A DNA stretch of 64,000 bases from Oceanisphaera profunda. Lineage in GTDB: Bacteria > Pseudomonadota > Gammaproteobacteria > Enterobacterales > Aeromonadaceae. Positions 56,506 through 64,000 of the stretch are shown here, in pieces; position 1 is the stretch's first letter, and each line of letters opens with the position of its first letter. The stretch is taken from assembly GCF_002157895.1 (NCBI RefSeq), contig NZ_CP021377.1, positions 682,001 to 746,000 of the forward strand, written 5' to 3'. Both the position numbers and the translations under genes were made by a program. The notes beneath the pieces are model-generated. The model worked only from the letters and a program-made list of their open reading frames with translations, searched no databases and was not told the origin of the DNA.

Positions 56506-56536
56506 TGAGTCTTTAGTGTTGAGTTAAAACAAAAAA

Positions 56537-56564
56537 GCACCGAGCCCACAAGCTCGGTGCTTTT
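56537..56564 (+). terminator. Rho-independent terminator of map
   Basis: Perfect GCACCGAGC/GCTCGGTGC stem with loop CCACAA, T4 after and A6 before. The same stem sequence ends accA on the other strand at 33.4 kb. Confidence 0.87.
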
Positions 56565-56604
56565 AAATTTGGTGAAGCGTGAAGGTATAAACCTAAACAT
56601 TTTT

Positions 56605-57162
56605 CGCAACGAAATCCGCGAAACCCGCTAAAAAATCAACATAAGCAGTCCGCCATAACTACTGTGGATAGCCAAGATCCAAACTGCGGCGAAGCTCTCT
56701 TCGCTAAAGAGGACTTCGCCAGGCCAGCGTAGCTGAATGGGGTTTTAAATCTCAAAACAAAAACAACACCGTGGCGAAGTCCTCTTCGCCGAAGAGACGG
56801 CCACCTACAAAAGACGGTTACTTTGTAGCCCGCAACTTGTTCGCGGGGCCTGCGAAGCAGGATGGGGGTTAAATCTGAAAACCAAACCAAAACCGTGCTG
56901 AATACTTTTTACCGAAAATAAGGGCACCTACAAGGTCAAAACCAAGCGCTAAAACAGTAGCGAAGGAGTCTTGAATCTTTAAGAGCCCGTAACTAAAAAA
57001 TCCACGTTAGTTCCGCAGCATTACTTAACAGCAAAATTTTTTAATGGTAAGACCGAACCACACAGGATGAGGTTATGATGCTCTTACCCATTAAAACCTC
57101 TTTTAGATCTAATCCTTATTTTTTCGTGGATTTTGTGCTTACCGCAGTAAAAAGTCGTTGCA
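56605..57162. repeat. Large nested repeat with GCAACG/CGTTGC ends
   Basis: The outer ends GCAACGAAATCCGCG (from 56605) and its imperfect inverse (TCGTGGATTTTG... GTCGTTGC, to 57162) resemble the variant family A element at 28514. Inside are two GCGAAGTCCTCTTCGC-type palindromes, a TTTGTAGCCCGCAACTTGTT segment and CACCTACAAGGTCAAAACC, which recur in family E. This looks like one element inserted into another. It fills the 665-bp gap between map and the glycan genes; nothing else is seen there. Confidence 0.55.
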
Positions 57163-57170
57163 AAATAGGT

Positions 57171-58496
57171 TTATGTATTCGGTTTTAGATCTAGTGTTAA
57201 GTCGTCCTCATTCAACACTGTGGTTTTGTAGGCGAACGCTTTCTCATAAGCGCGCATTGTGCCCCATAGCACAGCAAGCCAAAATGCATAGACCATCACA
57301 CCGCTATTATGACCAAAAAACACTTGTGATAAACCAAAGTCCATAAAGGCTACGGGTAAAATCGCACCTGCGGTAGCCAGTGCTCTCAACTCCAAATTAG
57401 ACTCAGTCAAGCGCCGAGCAAACAGGCGTAACGGCACTAAATATAACGCCAACAAAGATAACAACCCAAAAATGCCGCGACGGGCAAAGTTATCCAAGTA
57501 TTCATTATGCGCATGATTATCGGCGGCAAATTGAATAACCTCTCCTTTATCTACCAGCGTCTGCATACCTTGGTAATAGCCATCCCACCCCCAGCCGGTG
57601 AGTGGTTTCTCGGCAATTAAGGTTAGCGCTCCCTGCCACATCTCAAATCGCGCGCCCAGCGAGGTAGCTTTGTTTTCACCACTGACATATAGCTCAATGT
57701 CTGTGAAAGCATGTTGAACTCTCGCCTGTACGCCTGTTTGTGGCACAAAGTATACCAAGGCAACCAGTGCCAATACCCCTGCCATTATGCACCACCGCAG
57801 TTTAGCCGACAGTAAGTTACCATAGGCGCGATAGAGCACCAAAAACACAAAAGGTAAGCCTATCCAGCCACCACGACTGCCGGACAACAAAGATGCCAGA
57901 GCACCAAATACAGCACCCAATAACAATAAAAACACCCAGCGCTTGGCATTATGCTGAACCACAGCCCAGCCTAAACCGGCCAGACAAAAAAGCCCAAACA
58001 GCATACTGATGTTGCCAAACTGAATCACATAGGTATAACCGGTAGCCCGCTCAACGCCCAGCACCAAGTTTTGCCAAATAGCCCAGCTGCCAGTGAGTAC
58101 TGAGCCTACAGCTAACCCACCCCACAACCAACTCAACTTCGGCGGATACGCCAACACAAACAACAACACTGGCAAGGCAAATAGAAAACGCACCGGCCGC
58201 TCATACGTGCGTAAGCTAGTGCCTTCCCACCACAACTGGCCAATAAACAGTAAGCTATAACCGGCAATAACAGCCATTAACCACTTATCTTCTGTACTCA
58301 AATTTAATACTGGCTTGCGCCACAACAAAGATATGCTAGCCAACAAAAGTAATGTCGGCCCAATGCTATAACCACTGTCGACCACCAAGGCCAGTGCACC
58401 CATTAAAAAAACAGCAAAGCTAGTGAAGCGCCGCGCAGTACACATATCCGTCAAGGTTGTATAAGTACTAGAATGAGTTTGCCGTTCAGTAAGCAT
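57171..58496 (-). CDS. O-antigen ligase-like (WaaL/Wzy) membrane protein
   Basis: A 441-residue polytopic protein with ten or more predicted helices and the Wzy_C-type region. LLSGSRGGWIGLPFVFLVLY and ITGWGWDGYYQGMQ-like KPLTGWGWDGYY are followed by ADNHAHNEYLDNFARRGIFGLL, whose His residues are typical of O-antigen ligases. It would either join finished O-antigen to lipid A-core or polymerise repeat units; sequence alone cannot separate the two. The start overlaps the upstream transferase gene by 11 bp. Last gene of the cluster in the transcribed direction. An alternative start is Met18. Confidence 0.85.
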   Translation of the reverse strand: MLTERQTHSSTYTTLTDMCTARRFTSFAVFLMGALALVVDSGYSIGPTLLLLASISLLWRKPVLNLSTEDKWLMAVIAGYSLLFIGQLWWEGTSLRTYERPVRFLFALPVLLFVLAYPPKLSWLWGGLAVGSVLTGSWAIWQNLVLGVERATGYTYVIQFGNISMLFGLFCLAGLGWAVVQHNAKRWVFLLLLGAVFGALASLLSGSRGGWIGLPFVFLVLYRAYGNLLSAKLRWCIMAGVLALVALVYFVPQTGVQARVQHAFTDIELYVSGENKATSLGARFEMWQGALTLIAEKPLTGWGWDGYYQGMQTLVDKGEVIQFAADNHAHNEYLDNFARRGIFGLLSLLALYLVPLRLFARRLTESNLELRALATAGAILPVAFMDFGLSQVFFGHNSGVMVYAFWLAVLWGTMRAYEKAFAYKTTVLNEDDLTLDLKPNT

Positions 58497-59871
58497 TTTT
58501 GTTTATAAAACCTTTAAAAATAGTCCAGAAGATAATGCGTAGATCCAGCCATAACGACCAGTTGTCGATATACCACAAATCAAACTCAACTCGACGCTCC
58601 ATTTTTTCGATGGTATCTGTCTCACCACGAAAGCCATTTACTTGCGCCCAACCAGTAATGCCTGGCTTAACTTTGTGACGCTTCATGTAAGACTCTACTA
58701 GCTCTTTATAATGTTCATTATGAGCAAGGGCATGAGGGCGAGGACCCACAATAGACATGCGTCCCTGCAGCACATTGTAAAACTGTGGTAACTCATCCAG
58801 CGATGTACGCCTTAGAAATGCACCAACAGCAGTCAATCTTAAATCACCTTTATATGCTTGTGTCACTTGCCCAGCTTGTTCAACGTGTACTTTCATACTT
58901 CTAAATTTATATACTTTGAAATTCTTTCCGTTTACACCGGTACGATATTGCTTAAACAATATGGGACCAGGAGAGCTTAATCTAATACACACCGCAATCA
59001 CAATACATACTGGTAGTATCACTATGCTAATAAGGGTACCAAGAATAATATCTTCAAGTCGCTTTATTAATAAAGCCAAGCCGTTCATTGGTGTTACACT
59101 TAAATCAAAAGAAAACTGCCCTGCAACCTCACTCATTCTATGGTTAAGCAGTTGCATATCACTAAATTCAGGAATAAATCGCACTTCTACCGTATGGTGG
59201 CGCAGAGCATAAAATATCGAGCGCACCGCCGCTCCCATTTCTAACGGCACACAAATCCATACCTCCTGTGCACCAGATTCAGCTACTCGTCGTGATAAGC
59301 TGTCCAGTTCAGCTTGTTCAAATTTAGAAGTACTCAGTCGCTGTACACCAGCGATACGATAACCTTCTTCTGGCGTTCCTCGCATACCACGACCTACATG
59401 CGTAATATTTTGTCTTGGCCCCACTAAAAATATTGAGCGCAACGAACGCCCTTGCAGTCGAGCACGACGTAGCAGCAACTGAATACCAACTCGCATCCCT
59501 CCCGATAAGATAAATGAAATAAGCAACGCCATACCTACCCACATTCGAGAATAGCGTTCAGCTGACTGAGTTAAATAGACTACCGAGGTAACTAAAGTAG
59601 CGATAGCCAGCCACACCAAAAACTGGCGAGCCAACAAGCTAGATATTCGGGTTATGCGCCAGCGTTCATAAGCACCAATTGAGTTATTAATAAAAGTGAT
59701 TAATAAAATCATGATAGCTACCGCTAGCCAATAGCGATCACCAATATCAAAACTGCCAAAACGTAGGCCATGAGCCAAGATGGCACCTATTATTAATGCC
59801 AGCCCGTCGAATACTGGTACAAAATAATGTGCCGGATAACGCTCGGTTATTCCAGATGCATGGCGTGACAT
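58486..59871 (-). CDS. Undecaprenyl-phosphate sugar phosphotransferase (WcaJ/WbaP-like)
   Basis: Starts glycan assembly by moving a sugar-1-phosphate onto undecaprenyl phosphate. It is 461 residues, with four N-terminal membrane helices (about 15-130), a central CoA-binding-like domain (FLVGPRQNITHVGRGM), a re-entrant helix near 275-300 and the catalytic bacterial sugar transferase domain: KVYKFRSMKVH, LRRTSLDELPQFYNVLQGRMSIVGPRPHA, KVKPGITGWAQVNGFRG. WcaJ-type enzymes usually use UDP-glucose. GGAA precedes the ATG. It lies between glycosyltransferases and the ligase, as expected in an O-antigen or capsule locus. Confidence 0.9.
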   Translation of the reverse strand: MSRHASGITERYPAHYFVPVFDGLALIIGAILAHGLRFGSFDIGDRYWLAVAIMILLITFINNSIGAYERWRITRISSLLARQFLVWLAIATLVTSVVYLTQSAERYSRMWVGMALLISFILSGGMRVGIQLLLRRARLQGRSLRSIFLVGPRQNITHVGRGMRGTPEEGYRIAGVQRLSTSKFEQAELDSLSRRVAESGAQEVWICVPLEMGAAVRSIFYALRHHTVEVRFIPEFSDMQLLNHRMSEVAGQFSFDLSVTPMNGLALLIKRLEDIILGTLISIVILPVCIVIAVCIRLSSPGPILFKQYRTGVNGKNFKVYKFRSMKVHVEQAGQVTQAYKGDLRLTAVGAFLRRTSLDELPQFYNVLQGRMSIVGPRPHALAHNEHYKELVESYMKRHKVKPGITGWAQVNGFRGETDTIEKMERRVEFDLWYIDNWSLWLDLRIIFWTIFKGFINKNAY

Positions 59872-59886
59872 AATATTTCCGTATAA

Positions 59887-60996
59887 TTATCTTTTAACAG
59901 AGAGCCAACTTTCAAGCAGTATCTCATATTCTGCCAACACTTGCGGCCAGGTGAAATTCTCATTAAAACGAAGACGGCTAGCAGCACGCATTTGGGCCAA
60001 CACTGCGTCATCTTCTAGCAAAATATCAAACAAACGAGCACACTCAGCACTATTTTCAAAATAGGCGGCACCATCATCCGCCACCCAGCGATTAAACGCA
60101 TTTTTATGAGCAATAACCGCATTGCCAGCACCTAGCGCCTCAACCAAAGACGGGTTGGTGCCGCCCACTCTATGGCCATGCAAATAACATCGGCAGAAAA
60201 AGCGTAGTGCCCCCACCACATCTGCCTCGTAAATAGCGCCAACAAATCTCACTTCGTTGGATGCCGCCGCCAACACTTGCTGATGAAAAGCATTATCTGA
60301 CTCAAATTTACCCAGCACTACTAAGGTATGATCACGTACTTTAGCACTAAAAGCCTGCACCATCTCTAAAATAGAATTTTCTGGTTCGGGCCGAGCAATG
60401 ATCACAGAATACTCCCCCGCTACCAAACCAAATGGTGCCAGCAGTCCGGCATTGGCTGTAGTAATAGCATGGGCGCCATAGGGGATCATGCTGATCTTTT
60501 GCATGGGTACGCGTGTTGCCAAGTGATCTTTAATACGAGGATGATCGGCAATTAAATGCTGACCCAACCAACAGGCAAATCGCTCGTTTAGCCATAACCA
60601 AGTGCGTTCTGGCACACTCCACTTATCGCGCTGCCATTCTAAGCCATCCATATTAAACAGATTTGCTTGGCCACTTAGCCGCTGCCACAAATTAAAAATG
60701 GCCGTGTTATAGCCTAACGTTAAGCACACTCCCGGCTGGCGTTTAGCATGGCGGGCGGCTTGCCAGTCAAATAATATAGTGCCTAGAGCCCCGTCTCGTC
60801 TAACAGGGATATGTACTCTGCGTACACCACACCAGTTACTTTCTGTAATTTGGCCGCTACCTTCTTCTTGGCAATATACGGTCACCTTCCAGCCATTCGC
60901 CACTAGATATAACGATAACTGCTCGGCAAAGGTTTCAAAGCCGCCATGTGCAGCTGGTACTCCACGAATTCCTAAAATAGTGAGTTGACGATTCAT
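59887..60996 (-). CDS. Glycosyltransferase with DUF1972 domain (GT4-like)
   Basis: A 369-residue cytoplasmic glycosyltransferase. The N-terminal DUF1972 signature LTILGIRGVPAAHGGFETFAEQLSLYL fits a group often called rhamnosyltransferases. The C-terminal GT4 donor domain has VIIARPEPENSILEMVQAFS, HGHRVGGTNPSLVEALGAGNAVIAH (the E-x7-E-like region) and NRWVADDGAAYFEN. It starts right after the stop of the upstream glycosyltransferase (TAAATG), so the two are coupled. The sugar and acceptor are unknown. Confidence 0.85.
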   Translation of the reverse strand: MNRQLTILGIRGVPAAHGGFETFAEQLSLYLVANGWKVTVYCQEEGSGQITESNWCGVRRVHIPVRRDGALGTILFDWQAARHAKRQPGVCLTLGYNTAIFNLWQRLSGQANLFNMDGLEWQRDKWSVPERTWLWLNERFACWLGQHLIADHPRIKDHLATRVPMQKISMIPYGAHAITTANAGLLAPFGLVAGEYSVIIARPEPENSILEMVQAFSAKVRDHTLVVLGKFESDNAFHQQVLAAASNEVRFVGAIYEADVVGALRFFCRCYLHGHRVGGTNPSLVEALGAGNAVIAHKNAFNRWVADDGAAYFENSAECARLFDILLEDDAVLAQMRAASRLRFNENFTWPQVLAEYEILLESWLSVKR

Positions 60997-62256
60997 TTAA
61001 CTCTTCTTAAGCGACAGTAAACCGTAGTACAAAAATAATACTAGAGCTGCAGGTAATATACAGATAAAAGCAAACAAGCCACACACTCTACGCACTACAG
61101 ACATAGCCGGCATTTGAGCCATAGCTATCAACTGACTAGCAAAGCGTGACCAATAAAAAGGAGGCGCGAGTTGTTGCATGGCGTTACGCATTACAGCAAC
61201 CTTATCAGGTGAATAACTCAACTCAGTAAGTACAGCTGCAATGTGCTCAGTATCCGTTACCTGGCCAGCACCACTTTCTTTAAGCCGTGGGCCCCACTCT
61301 TGATCCCAGTTTTGCACTATAGGCAACCCCAACGTCAGGCAATCGAAGTTACGAGTGCGTGAAGCATAATCATTTTCAACACTCTTAGCTCCCCACACCA
61401 AAGACACATCAAACCCAGACCAATAATCAAAACGCTGAGCAAACGCGACCCAAGGTAAAAATACAACATTATCCTGAGCTTGAGGTAATACCCACTCTAG
61501 CAGCTCTCGCTCACGTCCAGCTTCAACACCAAAAAACACCAGTTTAATTGAGGGGTTACTCGTTATTGCATCAGACACTTCAGTTAACAATGTTGCTAAA
61601 TCAAACCAGCCGTAGGTTCCACCCAGCCAACCAATAACAAAGTCATCAGCTCTTATTTTTCCATTAGACAGTTCAGATAACAACTCTCGGCCTTGGCTGG
61701 ATAAATTTATCGGCGTGGAGTCACAACCAAAAGGAATAACTACAACGCGAGAAAAATCACGGGTTAAGCTAAAAGGCGCAATCATACCTCGATATAAATC
61801 TAACTGACGATGATTAGCTGCAATAATGCCATTAAATATTAAGGCAGAATATAGTCCGCGCAATACATTAAAGTAAGATTTTATCAGTGTTTTTATTTTG
61901 CTAAAGCGAGACTGTGTTTTACTTAGCGCTTCTAGCTCAATCCAGTGAGGCACATAAGAGTCCAGTATTATCTGTTTACCTGCCAAACCTGCCAACGTGG
62001 CCAGCAGCAAAATGACAGGTCCACCACCGTGCAACACCACCATTTGAGCGGCAAAAAATGCCTTTACCAAGGCTAGCCGGTTGCTTATTGCAACAAACTC
62101 AACCGCAGAGGGTAAGCTTTCTGGCTGAGCGGTGCGCCCACTAATTACTACTTTATGCCCAAGCGCCGTTAGCTCTTGTGCTAACGACATATATCTAAGC
62201 TCTGGTCCACGCAGCGCACTTACATAATCGCCTTTATACAACAGCAAAACATTCAT
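60997..62256 (-). CDS. Glycosyltransferase, GT4/GT-B type
   Basis: A 419-residue protein with GT-B features: N-terminal NVLLLYKGDYVSALRGPELRYMSLAQELTALGHKV, middle FVIGWLGGTYGWFDLATLLTEV, and donor-domain DYASRTRNFDCLTLGLPIVQNW. The C-terminus has one hydrophobic segment (about residues 390-415), suggesting membrane attachment. AGGATTTTTTA precedes the ATG. It is less like well-known families than its neighbours; a role in the same glycan pathway is inferred from the operon. The sugar is unknown. Confidence 0.75.
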   Translation of the reverse strand: MNVLLLYKGDYVSALRGPELRYMSLAQELTALGHKVVISGRTAQPESLPSAVEFVAISNRLALVKAFFAAQMVVLHGGGPVILLLATLAGLAGKQIILDSYVPHWIELEALSKTQSRFSKIKTLIKSYFNVLRGLYSALIFNGIIAANHRQLDLYRGMIAPFSLTRDFSRVVVIPFGCDSTPINLSSQGRELLSELSNGKIRADDFVIGWLGGTYGWFDLATLLTEVSDAITSNPSIKLVFFGVEAGRERELLEWVLPQAQDNVVFLPWVAFAQRFDYWSGFDVSLVWGAKSVENDYASRTRNFDCLTLGLPIVQNWDQEWGPRLKESGAGQVTDTEHIAAVLTELSYSPDKVAVMRNAMQQLAPPFYWSRFASQLIAMAQMPAMSVVRRVCGLFAFICILPAALVLFLYYGLLSLKKS

Positions 62257-62286
62257 TAAAAAATCCTAAAACGGCGATAATATCAG

Positions 62287-63999
62287 TTATGTAAGATCTT
62301 GCTGCCTTGGCGGCCATGCCAAACTAAAATCTTCATGTTGAAGAGTTAAATTGGGGCTATAATATGGGTCCTGCATTAGGACGCTACCCCATTTATTTTC
62401 CATAAACCTTACTTCTTGCTGAAATCTTTTTATTTTTTCAGGAGTGTCCTCCGCACCACGACTAACTGACTCATGATGATAAAGCTCCGCATAAGGCGTC
62501 CATAAATTACGATACCCAAGTTCCTGCACTTTCAAACAAAAATCAATATCATTAAAGGCTACCTTAAGATTAATTTCGTCAAACCCCCTTACCTCTTCAA
62601 ATATATCTCGACGAATCAAAAGACAAGCAGCAGTCACCGCAGATAAATTTTGAATACAGGCCAAGCGAGCAAAATATCCAGGGTGTCCGTATGGATAATT
62701 TTTGTGTGAATGGTTAGCCACCCCACCAACTCCTAATATTACACCACCATGCTGTAAAGTCCCGTCTGTGTAATAAAGCTTTGCTCCAACACAACCAATT
62801 TCAGGCCTTACAACATGGCTTATCATGTTATTTAGCCAATCGGGACTAATTACCTCAATATCATTATTAACTAATCCAATGATACTTCCTTTGGCATGTT
62901 CTACACCAAAGTTATTTATTGCAGAATAGTTAAAAGGATGGTTATATTGCAAAACTCTTACATATGAATATTCATCTTGTATAGTCTCAAAAAATTTAAT
63001 TGTATCTTCTTCAACACTACCATTATCAAGAATTAATATTTCGAAATTTCTATACAAGCTTTTATCTAAAATACTGCGAACACAAGTCTCAATCAAATGC
63101 AAATGATCACGTGTAGGGATAAGCAAGCTAACTAATGGCTCGGCTTCAGAGATTTCATAGCTAACATGATAAGTATTAGGTACTGCAGCTTGACTTACAG
63201 TTACTTTTTTATTTTGGCTTTCAAAATAATCACGTAATGATTTTATACCTGCTTCTGTAGTATAATTTTTTTCACCGGAGCTTAGTGCGGTTGACCCTTC
63301 AACCATACGCCAATGATAAAGCACATGTGGAATATGAATGATTTGCTCATCTTTTAAATAGGGTAAACATCGTAATAATAAATCTTGATCTTGGCTTCCT
63401 TCGACTCCAACACGAAAGCCACCGATTTTATCAAGAATACTTTTTTTATAAACACCTAAATGAGATACATAATTTTGCGAAAAGAATAAATCAGGGTTCC
63501 AGTCACTCTTAAAATGAGGTGAAAATCTATTTCCATGCTCATCAATCTTATCTTCGTCAGAGTAAATTACACCTACTCCTGGATGGTTAAGTATTGTCTG
63601 AGCTACATGATAAAGCGCATGCTCTGGCAACATATCATCGTGGTCCATCAGCGCAACCCAATCAGCGGTTACCAATTCAAGCGCACTGTTTGATGCCGCA
63701 GATATGTGACCATTTTTTTCACGAAATAAAATTTTTATTCGATCATCATTACGAGATAAATTTTCGAGTAGAGGCCGAATAGCAGGATCAGTTGAAGCAT
63801 CATCAGCAATACACAGATCCCAATGAGGGTAAAGTTGCTTTCTTATCGACTCTATCGCTTCTGTTAACAATTGTGGCTTAACATTATAAGTTGGCATAAT
63901 GACAGATATCAAAGGCGGATTTTGCATCTGATTTATAGCTGCTCGTATTTTATTGCGTTTATTATTATCTATCGTATCGTAACAACGCACCCACTTTGC
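62287..63999 (-). CDS. Double-domain GT2 glycosyltransferase (5' end beyond the window)
   Basis: The frame is open to the right edge. A GTG lies at 63990, but the codons before it read AKW, and W-V-R-C-Y-DT is part of a motif that precedes the catalytic domain in long GT2 proteins. The gene therefore starts outside the window. Two GT-A domains are visible. The first has ISVIMPTYN, DLCIADDASTDP and DHDDMLPEHAL (D-x-D site). The second has PLVSLLIPTRDHLHLIETCV, ILILDNGSVEED, GLVNNDIEVISPDWLN and AFNDIDFCLKV. Such bifunctional enzymes add two sugars or extend repeating O-chains. AT content is higher than in its neighbours, common in glycan loci. Product unknown. Confidence 0.85.
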   Translation of the reverse strand, partial: AKWVRCYDTIDNNKRNKIRAAINQMQNPPLISVIMPTYNVKPQLLTEAIESIRKQLYPHWDLCIADDASTDPAIRPLLENLSRNDDRIKILFREKNGHISAASNSALELVTADWVALMDHDDMLPEHALYHVAQTILNHPGVGVIYSDEDKIDEHGNRFSPHFKSDWNPDLFFSQNYVSHLGVYKKSILDKIGGFRVGVEGSQDQDLLLRCLPYLKDEQIIHIPHVLYHWRMVEGSTALSSGEKNYTTEAGIKSLRDYFESQNKKVTVSQAAVPNTYHVSYEISEAEPLVSLLIPTRDHLHLIETCVRSILDKSLYRNFEILILDNGSVEEDTIKFFETIQDEYSYVRVLQYNHPFNYSAINNFGVEHAKGSIIGLVNNDIEVISPDWLNNMISHVVRPEIGCVGAKLYYTDGTLQHGGVILGVGGVANHSHKNYPYGHPGYFARLACIQNLSAVTAACLLIRRDIFEEVRGFDEINLKVAFNDIDFCLKVQELGYRNLWTPYAELYHHESVSRGAEDTPEKIKRFQQEVRFMENKWGSVLMQDPYYSPNLTLQHEDFSLAWPPRQQDLT

Positions 64000-64000
64000 A

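Overview
The window looks like the chromosome of a gammaproteobacterium, most likely an Aeromonadales relative (Oceanisphaera/Oceanimonas type). The main evidence is the gene order rpsB-tsf-pyrH-frr-uppS-cdsA-dxr-rseP-bamA-skp-lpxD-fabZ-lpxA-lpxB-rnhB-dnaE-accA, which is intact here on the minus strand, together with a VC2046/SO_2500-like protein and a stand-alone long-form LeuA. The genus is an inference; the class is secure.

1-3.4 kb is accessory DNA. It holds the 3' end of a type I restriction gene (hsdR), an AT-rich spacer with stacked inverted repeats resembling a transfer origin, a MobV/Pre-like relaxase gene, an intact tRNA-Arg(CCT), and a truncated second tRNA-Arg-like sequence. Together these look like one end of a mobilizable island at a tRNA-Arg gene; no integrase is visible in the window. 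3.4-9.4 kb carries a two-component system divergent from a three-gene redox cluster: a PepSY protein, a DUF2271 protein with a possible flavinylation motif, and a PepSY-TM/flavodoxin/reductase fusion. This could move electrons from NAD(P)H to the periplasm.

9.4-25.3 kb is ordinary mixed chromosome: leuA, an MgtC-like protein, an SDR, DUF1904, a TraB/GumN protein, a 48-residue DUF3149 protein behind an FNR-like box, an M32 carboxypeptidase, a DCC-family protein, a FabH paralogue, two tRNA-Tyr genes, a VC2046-like protein, an RND efflux pair and xthA. 25.4-32.6 kb holds a 123-bp tandem repeat array, tilS, two paralogous M48 lipoprotein proteases and a large propeller-GGDEF sensor.

33.5-56.5 kb is the core operon for translation, isoprenoid and phospholipid synthesis, outer-membrane assembly and lipid A, with map divergent from rpsB. 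Its spacers at skp-bamA, bamA-rseP, cdsA-uppS and frr-pyrH, plus the rpsB-map region, are filled with dispersed repeats. 57.2 kb to the end is a surface-glycan cluster (O-antigen ligase-like protein, initiating sugar-phosphate transferase, three glycosyltransferases) that runs off the window.

The most unusual global property is the dense, modular set of intergenic repeats. Family A is an inverted-repeat element with GCCACGGAATACACGG ends. Family B is a short palindrome with the core GATCCTGACGTGCGTCAGGA. Family C is a GCGCC-rich boundary module. Family D is the 123-bp GATTGCCGCGTCGTTAC unit. Family E is an inverted-repeat element with TTGTAG ends. Several spacers share the order C-A-B-half A-inverted C. 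The family names are mine.
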